This document shows positions 13,265 through 27,700 of a DNA stretch of 64,000 nucleotides, piece after piece. Position numbers and translations under genes: made by a program. Position 1 is the stretch's first letter. Every line of letters starts with the position of its first letter. Origin of the DNA: Lithospermum erythrorhizon (lineage: Eukaryota; Streptophyta; Magnoliopsida; Boraginales; Boraginaceae); assembly GCA_019722365.1 (NCBI GenBank), contig JADFUC010000758.1, forward strand, positions 1,178,001 through 1,242,000, read 5' to 3'. The notes below the pieces were generated by a model. It ran no database searches and was not told the origin of the DNA. It saw nothing but the letters and a program-made list of their open reading frames with translations.

Positions 13265-13749
13265 ACCCATTGTAGCGTAGGACCTTGTTTTTGTCCTCGC
13301 CACACCTTTCCCTTGAGGATTATTCATGGTGACAGGCCGGTAAGACGGAGCGAAGCCCTAACCCGCCTACGGCCGGCGCGAGGAATGTGTATCTTTGCTT
13401 TGCTCTCTTTGTTTACAGAACGGCTCATCGCTGGTTTAAGTGAGCCGAAAAAGACTGCCAACTTCGGTCCGTCTAAGGGGTTATGTTTTGTGTCCATCGC
13501 TGTCTACGAGCCCGTGTGTACCTATAACACGACCGAAGTCGATCGCAGCTACTACGGCAAAATCAAGAATACCATGGAATAACTTAGGAAAAATAGAGTT
13601 AACCTTGATCTTTAATTCATGATTTATATGAACTCCACATTTTGAAAAGTTAGACAAGGAGCAAAGCCACATCATCCTGTAGCATGCCCCCTTCTCCAAA
13701 CAACAATGTAGGCTTTAATGTCCAACATTAAATGGGTCTTTAATGAACA
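13265..13749 (-). repeat. 3' LTR of degraded LTR retrotransposon
   Basis: This block matches 16312-16816 along its length with many substitutions and indels. Shared landmarks include gacccat at the left edge, cgccacacctt, gggttatgtt.tgtgtccatcgc, aacttaggaaa and aatgggtctttaatgaa at the right edge. Read on the minus strand it begins TGTTCATTAAAG. A purine-rich tract lies immediately before that start, marking it as the downstream LTR. Confidence 0.75.
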
Positions 13750-13776
13750 TTCGTTTTTCCCTTCTACTTCCCCTCT
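13750..13776 (-). other. Polypurine tract beside the 3' LTR
   Basis: On the minus strand the sequence just before the LTR is almost purely A/G (AAGAGGGGAAGTAGAAGGG then AAAAACGAA). This is what primes plus-strand DNA synthesis in LTR retrotransposons, and it fixes the element's orientation as minus. Confidence 0.6.
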
Positions 13777-15059
13777 TGTTCATTATTCAAATACCCGGAG
13801 CCATAGTAGCTGACCCCTCTAATATTGACACCTAAACGCTAGGAATCCGCACCGGAACCAAATCCTCCCTCTGAGCGGAAGAGACAAATTTGCATATGAG
13901 ACTTTTTCAAGAAAGATGCTACCCCCGTTGTTGATGGCGAACCAAGCCCTAACGTCACTGAGGCGTCACATGGAAGACACGTGGCACCGAGACTGCTCAA
14001 CCTGTCTACAAAGTGAAGCAGAGTTTTAATTTGGCCAAAAGGCCCTCCAAGAAAGTTGCTACCCTCGGCCGGCCACGGCGGTGAGGCTTCCAAGAAAAAG
14101 AGCCGAGGGTGTCTCAAACCCGAGGCTTCGTGTGAAGGTTAATGGTACTCAACGTCAGAAATACGTGCCACTTCGGAGACACACATCCGCGGAGCACTAC
14201 GGGTTTATATCGCAAGTGCAGGACAGGATTCCCTTTCGCCGAGAAAGCATCGACGCCCATTGGTCCACCGCCGGTGTAGGGATCCGGATGGACCGTGTCT
14301 TAAACGCATCCACCCCGCCGCCGGGTAGCGCTGTTCGACTCTCCGCATCCACCTTCGTCAACAAGGTCTTTAACCGCCATTCCACCGTGCCCCCATCACT
14401 GGGACCTCTTCGGCTGGGCAACCCCGATTTACATTTCACTTCAATCTCTTCAGCAGATCTTTAACGGCCTTGTATCGCTGCCGCTTTATATTTCATACTT
14501 CGCCAAAGCGGTGAACATGCTTTTATCAATGAAATCAAGCCCTACTACGGCATAAGTACTGGTTCCTTACCAAGGATGTCTTCTCGGACGAGGTTCGTTC
14601 TTCTTTTTCACCGCCCATATACCACCTTGAGTACGAGGAGACCTCTGAATCGCCCAGGGCTAAAGAAGTCGAGTGGGGGGTATCCCATCCGCCTCGCTTA
14701 TACCTCCGGAAACGGGTATCAACCTCCACGTTATACGTGGGTGACCATCATTGCCTATTCGACGCCAGCGCATTGAGGGACGGTTCCCTGGGAAGCCCGA
14801 GGAGATCCCATTTGGTCGCTCAAACTCTGCAACCTGTCCTCTTATCAACCTCTATCTCCGTCTTCAAGAGTCGGCAATCGTCGGTGTCATTTAATTCCAT
14901 GGTCCTTGTCAGATTCACAATATATTTCCTGCTGTCCCTTAATTAATGAGGGCCTTAATTCTCCGTGGCTTTGAAGGAACTTTTGTTCTATTTGGGCATG
15001 CACCCTTCCTACCGGGACTTTGTCGGTATATAACGAGCGCCGATCAATCGATGTCTTTT

Positions 15060-15560
15060 CTACGCCTCCGCTATCTCGTCGAAAGACCTTAAGTCAAGGG
15101 CCTTTAAAGAGATAAAGCTGTCTTTGATTTTGCAACCTATCCCACACTCTTCCTTTTTTGGAAGATCCATGTTGCCACTCATTGATGGGTTTCTTTCCCC
15201 TAGCTCTTGCATCAGGCATTTCTTCGGATAACAACTTCTCTTCTTCCAGCTTAAAGTATTGGATGAACAACTTTGACAACTCATTTATTGTTACCGGTGG
15301 CTCCAATACTAATTTATTCTTTAACGGCCTGTATCTCAATCCGTGGAAGAATGAGATCACAAATTACTTTTTCGCTTATTGTTGGTATGTTGCAGCTACT
15401 CTTCAAACCGAGTAGCATATAACTTCAAAGTCTCTCTATTTTATCAAGTTCTCTCATCGGCATCGGCGACGATCGACGCTCCAAATTTGTCCATGAATAA
15501 ATCCACCCCATCCTACCAACAGTCTATGGAGTTGGGTGGCAGTTTATGAAACCACTTCAA
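15060..15560 (-). pseudogene. Broken gag-like capsid region
   Basis: Minus-strand reading gives pieces typical of plant retrotransposon gag. Near 15555 there is WFHKLPPNSID followed by CW, a stop, and then DGVDLFMDKFGA. Near 15355 there is ISFFHGLRYRPLKNKLVLEP followed by a helical KLEEEKLLSEEM segment. In-frame stops and frame changes separate the pieces, so no working protein is expected. The order and orientation agree with the flanking LTRs. Reverse transcriptase motifs that would normally follow were not seen. Confidence 0.6.
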
Positions 15561-16311
15561 CGCTGGCCTCGACAGTCGCTAGGAATTCCTCAAGCGTATA
15601 CTTAGTCGCCACTAGCCCAAAAAGAGAGCTGGAGTCAAGTACTTGAGGTGATTGGCCGGGATCGATCCTATTGAATGTTTTGATTTAGGCATTCCAATCC
15701 CTTTAGGCATTTCTCGCATGTCTTAGCCTGTCTGGAGAATGGCAACAGTGTTATGCTTTATCGGCCCCGACTCAGCTGGTAATGTCTTTAAGAAGTTTAT
15801 TCACCATCTGATGATGTTTCTACAAGTGAGTTACTACTACCGCCTCCGGCATCACGCCCGGGGTCGTGCCTGCCCAGCTGCACATGGACTTTGGCTTCCT
15901 GTATCTCCTGCGGATCTTTAGTGCTTATCGCGAGCATGATAGATGGATTGACTGCTATCTTGTCTTTGTGTACCGGCCGGCTTTCATAGGGACCTTTCGT
16001 GAGCTATCGATATGCCAGGTCATACCTGTGACGCATAAATTTTAGGTTCTCCGTACGAGCCTCTGTGAAGGCTTGCTCACGACGCCGACGCATATTTTGC
16101 CTTTGCCCCCTCGCTCTAGGCGGGAGCATAGTTCTTATTACTCTAATATGGTCTGGAAGGGTCTCTGCCGCCGCGGGCCTTCGCTTTTACCACTTAACTA
16201 CCCGCCGACGCCGACAGGTGATCGCCGGTACTCACTCGCATGTACGTATAGTCAGGATTGGGAATTACGAGATCCCGCTGCACGCCGCCAATCGATGCGG
16301 TGGGTTTTGGC

Positions 16312-16816
16312 GACCCATCAGAAGCCAGGACCTCGCCTTGTCCTCTCGCCACACCTTCCTCCTGAGGGACCATTCATAGACGGCCATGGTGGGCATCGTG
16401 AGTGAGCCCCTACTGGCCGGGTTCCAAGTTTCGAGAGTTTGGTCTCTTGTCTGGTTCTTTGTTGGGTGCAATTGGGGCCCTCGCTTGTTAAAGGAAATGG
16501 TGGAACTTCGTGTCGGTGCTAACTCCAGGTTCATTCAAGGGTTATGTTATGTGTCCATCGCCGAGTCTACGAGTTCCCAGCCTAGATCAATGCACTGTTT
16601 CACGCAATTATCTGGCTGCCAAAGTCAATAATTGTCCAACTTAGGAAATATATTAAACCTACCTTTCAAATGCTGGTAATGGTAGGTATTTATGTATAAC
16701 TCCAAAGCACTTTCGGCTGGGCGAGATGACGACAAGTATCACTATTCTAGAAAGGCACAAGTCCCTTTCTCCAAATAGACTTTAATGTGTAATGTTAAAT
16801 GGGTCTTTAATGAATA
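16312..16816 (-). repeat. 5' LTR of degraded LTR retrotransposon
   Basis: Diverged partner of 13265-13749 and upstream with respect to the minus-strand gag remnant. It keeps the edge word aatgggtctttaatgaa and the internal block gggttatgttatgtgtccatc. Its outer end reads TATTCATT instead of the expected TG start, consistent with decay. Confidence 0.72.
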
Positions 16817-19800
16817 TTCTTTTTGTCTTGAAATTCATAAATTAAACTAATAAACTTCGTGTTTTATTTGACACACAAAATTTTAAATTGAGTCAAAATT
16901 AACATCTTAAATTCTTAATAATAAAGTTGGTAGAAAACGAAGTCCATATTCTATGGATTTCAAATCCGCAGGAAAAAAAAACTAGGAAGAGTGGAAAAAC
17001 GACCCATAATAATTGCCTATCCCATATATGCAATGCCTGCACTACATTCTACAAACAAGAAGATTCTCCATAATAAAGGTATGATGATGGGCTCCAAAGA
17101 AAAAGATTCTCCATGTGGTAGATAATGTGGTGCATTGCAATTGGCTTCAAGTCGCTAGTTTCATTAGTGTGTATTATAAAATGAGTTAAAATATTAAAGG
17201 TAGCATTATTCATCAAATTCTCATGTTACTATTTGACCACTTACTATTTGACCACTTATAAAGTACATATTTTTTCAAAAATGATATTTTATCTATTAAC
17301 TATTCTTTTTACAATAATTAAATTGGAATGGAGTGAATATTAACTATGAAAATGACATCAACCCACCCACCCACTATCTATCTATTTAGATTCTATAAAT
17401 TTATTTAAACGATATCTTATTCAATAGCTGATCGAACTAACTTCTACTTATTATGCAATTTTAACTCAATGTTATGAATGTCACCAAATATCATGAGCAT
17501 AAGAGTTTGATAGAAATTGTCTTAATACATACGATAGTTCAGTATTGTAGATGATCTGATGTCAAAATCCATAATTCATAGCTCATGACATTATAGTCAT
17601 GTAAAGATCACCACCATAATATGATTTCATTTGTCCGAGCTTCTTTTCTCGTTTCTACTTAGTATTTAGGAAGCATTTTTTGCACTTGCCGCTTCACCGG
17701 ATCGATAGATTTTAATGGATACCATATTAAGCCAATAGCCCAGCTAGAATCAAGGCAACTACAAAGTTGGGTAACTTTGTTTCCTCTCAAGCCATGGTTA
17801 CCAATATCCCGATTTGCATCTAAAGCTAAACATGGAATAGATTAAGAAAAGTCACTAATGGTCAATAGTAGCTAACAAATGTACCCATGAAAAATTTTAA
17901 CGTGAAGCTAATTGCATTCATAAAGATTTAAGGAAAAATCTTTCCCCGCTAAAAACAATCTATCAAGACGACGGATCTTTCTCTGCTAGAATAGTCTGAA
18001 AATCATTGCTTCATTTTCACTATCACTTTATTATTAGACAATATTTTATCAATTTTTTCGTGTTCTTTACCTATCGCTAATCATAAGCAGTTAAATCTCT
18101 CATATAATTTTAAACAATGTTTCATATAATCATATAAATTACAATTCTCAGCTTATAACTTATAAGACATAAGAATTTTAAAGTATAAGAATATTATATA
18201 ATTTAACATACCGACTTCCTGACTAACACAAATATTAACTTTAACCATAATACAGATTTAGAAGAAAAATAAGTTTCATACCACATATTTGCAAATGAAA
18301 CATAAGAACAATAGAAAATTTCCAAAAAGATAAAACAAGCATCATCATAGTTATATTTCTATATACTTCTATATATAAAACTGACACAAATATTTTGACT
18401 TCAAAATATAACCGTAAATGAGCTTCAACTCTAACTCACATTTCCTAACTTTCAGAATGCCTTTTACTTTTTACTCTTCGTGCAATCAAGATTTCGACTC
18501 TTCATCAAAGATTAATGAATAGATTAATGAATATATATAGTATATGATATCCAACCTTTTTAAAACAAAAAATGATATGAGTAATTTTTCACATCATAAT
18601 GAAGAATGAGGAATCAAACAACCACTACCACTGAATTTATATTAACTGGTAATAAAATACAATTACAATAACACAACAAAATTTAAAATCACAACCCTCA
18701 AATATACCGAAAGGAAAATACTATACCCAATTCCAAAAAATTGAAATATAATCCAAAAAATCAAAATATAACCCACACATAGATGGTCAAAATTATAAAA
18801 ATTAAACATTAAAAACCAGAATTACCATTATCCATTTAATTCATACAAAGAATTAATCATCCAATCAATAATAAACAATAATAAGTAACCATTAAAGCAA
18901 TAATATCGAACGGTTAAAGATTTCAGCTTTATAAAAGATTTTTTACATGTTAGCTTTATAACCCAATTTGGAGAAGAACTTACATCCGATGATAAAATAC
19001 TATATCAAACAACATCATCAAATTCTGCGCTGGCATCGCCGAAATTAATTTAAAGACAATCAAATTTCAAAAATATTAGAAAGCGGCTACCTTCAAATGC
19101 CTAAACGAAATATAATAACAACTAATAATTTGATGTAGATAAAAAGAAAGAAAAAGAAAAGCACAATGTTATTAGAAAGAAGGAAAAGGAAAGTAGAAAA
19201 AATAAATTAATTTTTAATACATTAAAACAAATCACACTCTCACACACCCATTTATCATATCGGTATACTTCCAAGTCGATTTTCTTTAACTACTGGTATG
19301 TTCTATTATCGCTGATAGTTGGACCCGAACATCAACCATCTTTGAATAATCAAAACGTTAAAATTAGCAAGTACATATAAACACTATCTCCATATTTAAA
19401 TGAACATCAAATAAAGCTGACAAACAACACCAATAAATCGTCCACACGAATTCCCACGATAAATTGAAATACCAAATGCTACACATGGCTCCTTTACCCC
19501 TCTAATAATTCATTTCGCTATTTCTGGAAGATGACTGTTGGTCCATCGACATTGGTGGACCCAATCCAATCACATTATGAAGGGCATATTCATCCTTCTT
19601 AACCCTTCAAAACTCAATCAAAGATAAATTTATGTAAAATATACACCTTTCACCCCCATTAACTTATCAATAGTTTATAGTCTAGTGATATTTAATCATA
19701 ATTTTTAACATGTATGTTTATGATTCAATTCCTTGTGGAGGATCTATGCCCATTATGCATGTTTGTGCTCAACTTATGAAATTGTAGTCATGTTATGCAG

Positions 19801-20940
19801 ATTTCAGGTTTTGTTTTATTATGAGATTTAAATAACATTTATGAGTTCAATGATTATGTGAACTTGGTGTATTAACCAAGCAAAGTTAAAGATGATGATG
19901 CAGCACACTTGAAAGAATAAAATTTCTTATCTACAATTCATAATTCGTATTATTAGTGAAAATATCTAAAGTAAGTTGGATCGTGATTTTACAACAAACA
20001 ATCTATCTAATTTTAATCAATAATTCATCTATATACTTCTTATTTTTCTTTTCATATTATTCATACAATTAGAAAGAAAACAAGACATGTTTTTATGCTA
20101 CCACCAATGTCCAATAGGAATATAGGATAAGCTTTCCAAATATTTCAATTCATTTTTAGTGTAATCTTTTATAATATGAGTCATTTTACAAAAAAAAAAT
20201 GAATATATATTTTTAAAAATAAAATGTTGAATATTTTGCTGAAATGGGACCCAATTAGTCTTGTTCCAAAGCACATTGTTATTAGCTGAAAATTCTAAGC
20301 CGTTTAAGTCATATACAAACTAGAGCCGGTTCCATGGGTCTAACGTTATTTGACTTATCATAAGCACTTTAACTTATTACTATAAGTCCTCCTGCTTACA
20401 ACTGATAAGCTTCTTAACTTATCTCTTTCCTTTACTTAGAAAAAATCTTCATTTTCTTCCAAGTAAACTATGCCTTAAAAGTATTCTTAATCTTCTCTAT
20501 CATCCTCGCTTAGTGCTCGTGTACCACACTCATTAAATTTATATATACACCCCCATATATATATATATTTTTTAATTCGAAATTTGTCATTATTGTGGTT
20601 CAAATGCACGATCTTGTAATTGCATTATTTGCATATAATATCTCGTTGTCGTTAGATTAATCTTAGTGATTTACATTACATACATATATAATTATCATTT
20701 CTATATCATTCATTTTTATCGATGATATAACCATTTTTCTTTTTTAATACAATATTTTGACTATGAATATTTTTTTATCATATTATCAAAAAATTATATA
20801 GAAATATAATATAAGGAAAGTTTTTAAAAACAAGTAAATTATAAGTTTTAACAATTATAAAAAAATAAAAAACGTCAATTAAAGTGAATCGTATTGAATA
20901 TTATATGAATAGTTGAAAGAGGCTTCACTTTTGTCCATCA
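16817..20940. other. AT-rich intergenic region upstream of TPL
   Basis: No gene, RNA gene or structured element was recognised. A short tandem repeat (ttactatttgaccac, twice, near 17226-17256) is present. The right end must contain the TPL promoter; a TATA-like attatatgaa lies near 20901, but I cannot confirm it. Confidence 0.5.
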
Positions 20941-21710
20941 CCACCAGGTTGCTCTGTTTTCAACTCTCTCTCTCTCACACACACACTTCGTATAGTCTCT
21001 TTTTGTTGTCTGAGGTAAGCATCTTTGATGAGTGGTCGAATGTTTACTTTCAACTATTTTTAGCTTTATTTTTGCTTTTTTCTATTTCAACTACTTCTTT
21101 ATTTTCCTCTTTTATCCTATCAAACAATACGAAAAAACAATAGTAGTACAATTTTGCTCTGCTTTTTTGCTTCCATTTGTCCACTTCAATTGCATCTTTT
21201 TATGTTTTTGCTCATTTAAATTAAAAGGGTTCCTTATTTTTCACATCTTTATTTTAATAAAATTGTGTCGGTGATAATTCAATCAAGAAAAAATTGTGTA
21301 AGAACTTAAGGTAATTTAAATTTGATGGTATATTAAAAGTTTAAATTTTTATATTTATTTGTGCTTATATTTGACTTTACCTTTATTGGGTAAGTTTATT
21401 TTTATGTATTTGGTTTAAGTAATGTTAATTTGGTACCTTTATTTTACCTTTCTTTGGTAAGTTTAATTGTATTTTCTTTAAGTGATGTTAATTTGGTACC
21501 TTTAGGGGTTGTTATTTTAAGCAATAATTGAGTTATTGGAGAATAGAACAGTACTTGTGTAATTAAATAATGGTGTAGTGAGGTAGCTGACATATTATTA
21601 ATTATGTCTCCATACTTTATAAAGATGATATTTTTATTTTGGTGATGTTGCAGATCTGCTAACATATTAGGAGTTTGTTGATGGTCAAGGCTTAAGGTCA
21701 AGTTGGTCAA
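20941..21710 (+). other. TPL 5' UTR with leader intron
   Basis: A C/T-rich leader carries a donor (ctgag|gtaagc, exon end 21014), and an acceptor (gatgttgcag) precedes 21654. This gives a 639-bp intron in the 5' UTR, with the coding start at 21711 in the next exon. Leader introns are common in plant corepressor genes. The transcription start is not visible. Confidence 0.6.
20963..20986. repeat. CT/CA microsatellite in TPL leader
   Basis: A (CT)n run passes directly into a (CA)n run in the presumed 5' UTR of TPL. Such pyrimidine-rich leaders are common in plants. Confidence 0.8.
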
Positions 21711-24700
21711 ATGTCTTCTCTTAGTAGGGAGCTTGTGTTCTTGATCTTGCAATTTCTAGATGAGGAAAAGTTTAAAGAGAGTGTTCATAAGTAAGTGAAT
21801 TTATATATTGTTTGTTTTGTTTTATTTATTATTAATATTTTGTGGATTTATTTATCTGTTTTAGTTTTTTTTTTTTACCTAATGTTATTTTGGGATATTA
21901 GCTTATGTATTTGTAATTTGCATTTGTGGCATGTACTAATTATGTATAGGCTTGAACAAGAATCTGGATTTTTCTTTAACATGAAGTACTTTGAGGAAGA
22001 AGTGCATAGTGGGAACTGGGATGAGGTTGAAAGATACCTCTCTGGCTTTACTAAGGTGGACGATAATCGATATTCGATGAAAATCTTTTTTGAGATAAGG
22101 AAGCAGAAATATCTCGAGGCCTTAGATAAGTAAGCTGATTCTTGTAATATACATTAGCTTTTATTGCTAGATGTGTTTTTGCTTCTGAAGTGAATAAGTA
22201 GCATAATTGTGTTGTGTTACCTGAACTTATATCAGGAATGACCGTGCAGAGGCGGTTAATATTCTTGTTAAGGATCTTAAAGTATTCTCTTCCTTTAATG
22301 AAGAGCTTTTTAAGGAAATCACACATCTCATGACATTAGAGAATTTTAGGTACAGTGTTTTATATTCTGAGAAGTTTAATTCAAATGTTTATAGTGCGCC
22401 AGATGTACTTCAGTTACTTGTCGTGCAGGGAAAATGAACAACTTTCCAAATATGGGGATACGAAATCTGCCCGAGCAATTATGTTGGTCGAGCTCAAGAA
22501 ACTTATTGAAGCAAACCCACTGTTTCGAGAGAAACTGCAGCCTCCAAACTTGAAAAATTCAAGGCTAAGGACTCTTATTAATCAAAGGTAATCTTAGAAG
22601 AATGAAGTCATTTCTCTAGTCAGCGATTGAAATGACATTGTTTTGATTCTTACTTTTGTTTTGTATCTTTTTAATTCTTTATGGTAGGTTTCACTATTTA
22701 ACAAACTTGTTAAGGCTTCTATTTCAAGCTAGATTGTCAGATTAACCATTTGAGGGGCTTCCTCTATATATTGAACCTTAGTATCTAGCTGAAGCCAGCG
22801 ACAACTTGATGTGTATTGCAGTTTAAATTGGCAGCACCAACTTTGCAAAAATCCTAGGCCAAACCCAGACATTAAAACTCTGTTTGTCGACCATTCATGT
22901 GGACAACAAAATGGTGCACGTGCTCCATCTCCTGCAGGCAATCCACTGCTCGGTTCAGTACAAAGACCTGGAGGTTTCCCTCTTTTGGGTCCACAAGGGG
23001 TAAATATTTATTTCCTTCCTTTTCATTTCTCATTATCAACTGTATTAATTATGAGCTCTTAATCTGTGTGTTCAGAGCTTCCAACCACACTCAGCACCGA
23101 TACCAGCTCCACTAGCTGGTTGGATGGCCAATTCATCTGCACTAAATCATCCTTCTGTTTCCGGTACACCTATTGGTATTGGAGGCCCATCTATACCAGG
23201 TTGGTTAATCTGATGCCATTATGTATTTTTCAAGTCGAAAGATTGTATAGTTTTGATTCAATGGTGCAGTACCCACCACAAGTATGATCTCCATCATTCA
23301 AGGTTGCTTCGAGATGGCACACATAAAATATCTGACTTTGCTTAATTCCCTTATTACCTTTTTAGGTATAACTGCTCTCAAGCATTCCAGACCTCCATCC
23401 TCAAACCCTTCTGTTGATTATCCATGTGGAGATACCGATCATTTAAGCAAAAAAACAAGAACAATCGGGATATCTGATGAGGTAAGTTGATAAAATGATC
23501 GATCTTACAGTCATAAATTTGTGTTAAAGGTTTGTTTAAACCAGCCTTGTCTAATACTACAGGTAAACCTTCCCATTAATGCGCTACCAATTTCATTTCC
23601 TGGTAATAGTCAAGGTCACACTGCCACTGCTTCTGAGGATTTGCCAAAGACAGTGTCAAGAACTTTGAATCAGGGATCTTCTCCTATGAGCATGGATTTT
23701 CACCCTGTTCAGCAGACTATACTTCTAGGTTCCTATTTTTAGAGCATATCACTCACTTATCTGAATTTACAATTTTGTTGATAGTGCTTAATGAGTTTTT
23801 AAGTTGCTTAATATTTATTGAACCTGTTATCTTATGTATCAGTTGGTACAAATGTGGGAGACATTGGATTGTGGGAAGTAGGTTCTAGGGAGAAATTGGT
23901 CCTGAAGAACTTCAAAGTTTGGGACCTCAGTGCATGTTCAATGTCTCTACAGGTTCTGATTTCTTCACATCAAGATGGCAGATCTCTACCAATTTCTTAA
24001 ACTATATCTGAAGTCCATTAGTTCTGAACCTTCATATTGAACTTACAGACTGCTCTAGTAAAAGATCCTGGTGTTGCCGTAAACCGCGTTATTTGGAGTC
24101 CCGATGGCTCTTTGTTTGGTAAGTGCAGTGGGACAATGCTCTATCAATGTTAATCATCAATTAGATTGGTATTTTAGGCTGAATCCTTTTGAGTCGCTCA
24201 GGAATTGCATATTCAAGGCACATAGTACAAATATATTCCTACCATGGGAAAGATGATGTACGTCAACACTTAGAGGTAAGTCATTTCACTCTAACAACGT
24301 ATAAGATAAAGTCCTGATATGTTACTAAATATATTCAACCGAGTTGTAGATCGATGCGCATGTTGGTGGGGTAAATGATCTTGCATTTGCTTACCCGAAT
24401 AAGCAGCTGTGTGCAATTTCATGTGGGGATGATAAGACCATCAAGGTAAGTCTTGTTAATAACGGTCATTACTCATTACTAAGATTTTTTTAAAATCGAT
24501 GGAATTCTCCAAGATTTTCCTTCGTTTTCTCTAATTTTCTTTCCCCTTTAAATGACATATAATGTAAAGGTCTGGGATGCTACAACTGGTAAAAAACAAT
24601 ACACCTTTGAGGGTCATGAAGCTCCTGTATATTCAGTTTGCCCTCATCACAAAGAAAACATTCAGGTAACATGGTACTTCTAATCAAGTGCACCAGTGAA

Positions 24701-27700
24701 GTTTTGTTCCAGGGTTCTGAGACTCTTTTGCGGTCTAATTCAAACTTTTCATGCCTCAGTTCATTTTCTCAACTGCACTTGATGGAAAGATAAAAGCCTG
24801 GTTATATGATAATATTGGTTCTCGGGTTAATTATGATGCTCCTGGTCGTTGGTGCACAACAATGGCTTATAGTTCTGATGGGAAGAGGTTAGATAAACTA
24901 ACTCAATTTTTAATGGATGCTTTGCATCTTTCATCGATGGATGTAAGGCGTTGAGCTAATCTACTATGTGCTGGGTCATGGATGCATGCAGACTTTTTTC
25001 TTGTGGCACTAGTAAAGATGGGGAGTCGCATATAGTCGAATGGAATGAAAGTGAAGGGGCTGTCAAGAGGACGTATCAGGGTTTTCACAGAAGGTCTCTC
25101 GGTGTAGTTCAGTTTGATACCACTAAAAACCGGTTTTTGGCCGCGGGGGATGATTTCTCGATAAAATTCTGGGATATGGACAATGTTCAACTTTTTACAA
25201 GCATTGATGCTGATGGAGGTCTTCTGGTACATTCAAGTTTAACCTTAAGAAATCAAGATAAATACATTGAATTTGTTTACATTTTGTTCTTCTACACTGA
25301 AGGCAAGCCCGAGAATCCGGTTCAACAAAGATGGAAGTCTATTGGCTGTTTCAGCTAATGATAATGGGATCAAAATCTTAGCAAATGCAGATGGCCTTCG
25401 GTTACTACGTACATATGAAACCCTTGGACGTAGTGGTTCAATAATTTCAGAATCTGCAACCAAGGTGTCTTTTCTTTTCTCTAGTGAGAAGTAGCTTTTT
25501 TGGTAACAAGTTTAAAGCTTTCTGACTGTGAACTATGTGAAGCTGAACTGCTGAAGCAAATAATTTCTAAAGCATACTTTCTCTTGAATTCTGCAGCCTA
25601 CTGTAAACAATTCATCTGCAGCTGCTGCTAATGGTGTTGGGACCATTGAAAGGGTAAGCCCAGCAGCTGCGTTGTCATTAATGGTATGTTATATGTGCTC
25701 ATTCTTAATACCAAAGCTCATATTAAATTGTTTACACAGTGGTTGGTGCTGCTAAATGGCGACTTCTTTTCTTGTGTGATCTATCTTAGATCCAATTTCT
25801 AGTTTGGAGTATTACTCTTGTATATTTCAAAGTCTTTTAAAGTACATGTAGTATTTCTTTTTATTTTTGCCCTTTTATGTCAGAATGGTGATGCCAGAAA
25901 TATGGTAGATGTCAAACCAAGAATAGGTGAAGAGAATGTTGATAAATCCAAGATTTGGGTGCTCACTGAAATTAGCCAACCCTCTCAATGCCGCTCTCTA
26001 AGACTTCCCGAGAACCAAAGAGTGGCCAAGGTACTCTCCCATATATGAGTTACCTGTATACAATCCTAAAAATCAAAATATGACCTATATCTTATTCCTT
26101 GTGTTCAAATAATATTTTCCGTCAAATATTCTGTTAGTAATATTCTTAAAGTCAATAGCTGTATTTTCTGTTCATGAATTCCTGGTGAATCTATCCATAA
26201 AATCTAAGTAGGAGTTACACTACAGATCCAAATTACTGCATATATGCACATTATGCGTATCCAGGGCATATTTCAATTGAGCACACAAGACAAACATTAT
26301 ATCATATTCTCATCGTCTCATAATTCTGGCAGTATGTTGCATCACCTACCCCTAAGATCTTTGGGCCAGTGTCCTTTCATATGTTCATGAGATGTTTCCC
26401 CGTTGTTTTTGCAATATAAGTACATTTCTCCGGTTCTACAGATATCCCGGTTAATATACACAAATTTAGGAAATGCTGTTTTGGCATTAGCAACAAATGC
26501 CATTCATATGCTTTGGAAGTGGCAAAGAACTGAAAGCAATGGTAGTGGCAAGGTAGGATGTCTTAAAGCCAGACTAATACAGCTCTTATAATTTTTTGTT
26601 CTTGAATTGAGAAGAAACTCATCAATAAATTGTATCATTCGCTGTCAGGCAACAGCCAAATTTTCACCACAATTATGGCAACCATCAAGTGGCATTGTAA
26701 TGACCAATGATTTGACTGACACAAGTCCTGAGGAAGCTGTACCTTGCTTTGCACTGTCCAAGAATGATTCTTATGTAATGTCAGCATCAGGAGGGAAGAT
26801 TTCCCTTTTCAACATGATGACCTTTAAGGTAACAGGTTGAAACATGAATTTAATCTCTTCAATACGAACGTCATGTTTCGTGAGAGTAATATTGGTTTCT
26901 TCGGTAATATCAGACTATGACAACTTTCATGCCGCCACCACCTGCTGCTACATTTCTGGCATTCCATCCTCAAGATAACAATATTATTGCTATTGGCATG
27001 ACAGATTCCACAATTCAAATTTATAATGTCCGCGTTGATGAGGTGCAATATGTTGTTCATTTAAGAAAAAACTTATAATTTATCCAACATAGCAAGTATT
27101 GTAAGCTATAATTAAATATTATCTTTTGTTTATACGTTGGTGCAGGTCAAAAGCAAGCTGAAAGGTCACTCTAAGAGAATAACTGGGCTTGCTTTCTCTT
27201 ATGTTCTGAATGTGCTGATCTCTTCTGGAGCAGATGCACAGGTGATTATTTCAATATTTTGACTTCACTAGGTCAGTGGCAGATCTAAGTACATGATTTT
27301 CCATTACGAGCTAACTGTACTGCTTCCTCATCGCTCTCTTTTTCTTTAGACCTCACTTCCTTGGGTGCTGATCGGACCCTGGGACTCTAAAATACTGCAC
27401 TCTTATAAAATCTAGAGCAATATGATACTCGTCTCCTCCTTTGTTTAATATTTCTCCTGCTTGTAAATCTTCTCTCCAGCTTTGCATGTGGAACATGGAA
27501 GGGTGGGAAATGCAGAAGTCCAGGTCTTTGCAGCTTCCAGCGGGAAGAGCAGCACAGACAGAGACTCGTGTTCAGTTTCATCAAGACCAGACTCGCTTTT
27601 TGGTTGTGCATGAAACTCAACTTGCCCTATATGATGCAACAAAACTAGAATGCATAAAGCAGGTTCGTGTCCCTCTATCTTGGGCATGTTACAACACATT

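Larger units (their letters stand above)
13265..16816 (-). mobile_element. Degraded LTR retrotransposon with gag remnant only
   Basis: Two diverged direct repeats of about 0.5 kb flank about 2.5 kb of internal DNA that is much GC-richer than the surroundings. On the minus strand the interior carries a decayed gag-like region (about 15060-15560), and a polypurine tract lies beside the left repeat. The remaining 1.3 kb shows no recognisable protease, reverse transcriptase or integrase, so this is a deleted or non-autonomous copy. LTR divergence is obvious by eye, so the insertion is old. A primer-binding site and target duplications were not identified. Confidence 0.72.

Noticed and set aside
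13313..13582. Plus-strand open frame of 89 codons
   Set aside because: It lies within an LTR whose partner at 16312-16816 does not keep the frame, so it is not a gene.
14081..14464. GC-rich plus-strand frame of 127 codons inside the LTR element
   Set aside because: It overlaps equally open minus-strand frames and has no recognisable domain; the length is explained by GC-rich composition. Captured sequence remains possible.
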